Shown: piece by piece, positions 4,539 to 5,375 of the stretch | Numbering within the stretch: the stretch's first letter is position 1 | Layout of the letters: the number at the start of each line of letters is the position of its first letter | NCBI GenBank assembly: GCA_049301335.1 | Contig: JBAQKV010000105.1 | Coordinates: forward strand, 1 to 5,375 | Direction: 5' to 3' | Source: JANJWP01 sp049301335 | GTDB taxonomy: Bacteria > Patescibacteriota > Gracilibacteria > BD1-5 > UBA2023 | Length of the DNA stretch: 5,375 nt | Notes under the pieces: generated by a model | Seen by the model: only the letters and a program-made list of their open reading frames with translations | Told to the model about the DNA's origin: nothing | The model's database searches: none | Made by a program: the position numbers and the translations under genes

Positions 4539-5375
4539 TGCCGCCGACCGGTTTTTGCGCTCCAGGTACTTGGCGAAGGCGATGCCCGCGACGAGCCCGG
4601 CGCCGGCGTTCCAACACGAGAGGAGCGCGGTGAGCGCGAAGGGGGCGAAATCGTCCTTGTCGGAAAACGCCGATTTCGAGCCCATGACCAATTGGTACGC
4701 GGCGAAGAGCAAAAGCGCTCCGGCCACGCCGCTGGGGAACGCGGCGAAGTACGCCTTGAGATGCGCCGAGAAGAACAGCGACGCCGCGACGAGCGTTCCC
4801 CCGAAGATGATGGTGGTTCCGCCCGTTTTCCCTCAGAAGGCCGAATACGCGGCTACTCCGCCCGACCCGTGGCACATGGGGATTCCGCCGAAGCATCCCG
4901 AGAGCACGTTCATCCAACCGGTGGTTTTCATCATCGTATTTTCGGTGATTTCGGCCTGGGGATAGAGGCGGTTCATTTCTCGGGTGACCGATACTACGGC
5001 GTTGCCGAGCGTCACCGGAAACTGAGGAAGCGCGAGGAAGATCGCGCCGTACGCGAAATCGGAAAGCGTGATTTCGCCGATTCCGAACGACGGCATCGAG
5101 AACGCCACGGGGGTCGAATAGACGAGCCGGAATTCCACGGGCGAAACGAGCGCGGCGTAGCCAGTGGCGAGAGCGAGGAGCCAGAGGATGAGCGGGAGTC
5201 GGGTAAGTTTCGACAATCCGTACGAGAGCAGGGGGATGCCCACAGCGCCGACGATTCCCACGATGCCGAGTTTTTCGAGGACGCTGAACGTCCCGATCAT
5301 GTCCATCGCCCCGTACGGATCGACGGTGATGAGTTTCAAGGCTTGGGAGGCGAGCGCGAACGCGAGGCCGACGGA
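4533..5375 (-). CDS. MOT1-family molybdate/sulfate transporter (5' end outside window, UGA recoded)
   Basis: The C-terminal 280 residues of a polytopic inner-membrane transporter of the MOT1 family (PF16983 type), likely importing molybdate; sulfate cannot be excluded. The two family signatures are present. Motif 1 is LPQFPVTLGNAVV (visible residues 116-128). Motif 2 is GGIPMCHGSGG (about 163-173) continuing to AYSAF-[UGA]-GKTGG. The TGA at 4833-4835 (visible residue 181) stands where relatives have Gly in a conserved FGG/FGA. After it the frame continues with GTLVAASLFFSAHLKAYF and at least two more helices to TAA at 4533. Read with the standard code it would be two fragments. The frame is open to the right edge, so the N-terminal third is missing. 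Its stop codon overlaps the promoter of the next gene. No molybdenum cofactor genes are in the window. Confidence 0.92.
4833..4835 (-). other. Diagnostic in-frame UGA at a conserved glycine of MOT1 motif 2
   Basis: The local reading is SAF-[UGA]-GKTGG. As remembered, MOT1 proteins carry forms such as KFGGRSGG or RFGARTGG here, so the UGA aligns with an invariant-looking Gly. This is the best single codon for assigning UGA to Gly rather than Trp or Cys. Confidence 0.85.

Noticed and set aside
153..4835. UGA as selenocysteine, or as Trp as in Mycoplasma
   Set aside because: Eight UGAs in unrelated proteins at non-Cys positions do not suit selenocysteine. The MOT1 motif needs a small residue, and UGG is freely used for Trp.
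4486..4917. N-terminal extension of the basic protein up to 4917
   Set aside because: It overlaps the transporter in another frame and is Arg-rich nonsense; the promoter at 4511-4538 and ATG 4485 define the real gene.

Overview
The window looks like bacterial chromosome from a lineage that reads UGA as glycine (genetic code 25, known from Candidatus Gracilibacteria/BD1-5 and Absconditabacteria/SR1). Under the standard code four of the six protein genes break at TGA codons. In every case the reading frame continues as the same recognisable protein, and all visible true ends are TAA or TAG. Eight in-frame TGA codons are seen. The clearest one falls on the second-motif FGG of a MOT1-type molybdate/sulfate transporter, where relatives have Gly. 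CGG is still Arg (for example in the GRNRV motif of the GGDEF domain), which argues against lineages where CGR has also been reassigned. The DNA is GC-rich (mid-50s percent by eye), unusual for known code-25 bacteria, so the taxon is an inference.

Layout. Bases 1-917 (minus) hold the membrane half of a 7TM-type sensor, probably a histidine kinase, that runs off the left edge. A 141-base divergent region with a perfect 16-bp palindrome separates it from a GAF-like/GGDEF diguanylate cyclase (plus, about 1059-2294) containing three UGA codons, one three codons before GGEEF. This gene ends directly against a convergent YcxB-like two-TM membrane protein (minus, 2295-2828). A second divergent region carries a terminator-like hairpin followed by T6, then an unrecognised protein (plus, about 2986-3831) whose acidic, glycine-rich tail is reached only through a UGA.

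Bases 3832-3980 are non-coding and hold terminators, the strongest being a bidirectional hairpin shared with the tRNA that follows. On the minus strand come tRNA-Arg with the bacterially unusual anticodon GCG (3982-4059), a small very basic protein (4147-4485), and the C-terminal two thirds of the MOT1-family transporter (4533 to the right edge). The tRNA and the basic-protein gene each have a good sigma-70-type promoter with the same TTGNAA-16-TATAWT form.

Together, the left part is a signalling neighbourhood (membrane sensor plus c-di-GMP synthase) and the right part is housekeeping and transport. No phage, transposon, CRISPR or toxin-antitoxin signal was seen. The unusual aspects are the genetic code, the tRNA repertoire, and c-di-GMP signalling in what is probably a Patescibacteria (CPR) relative.
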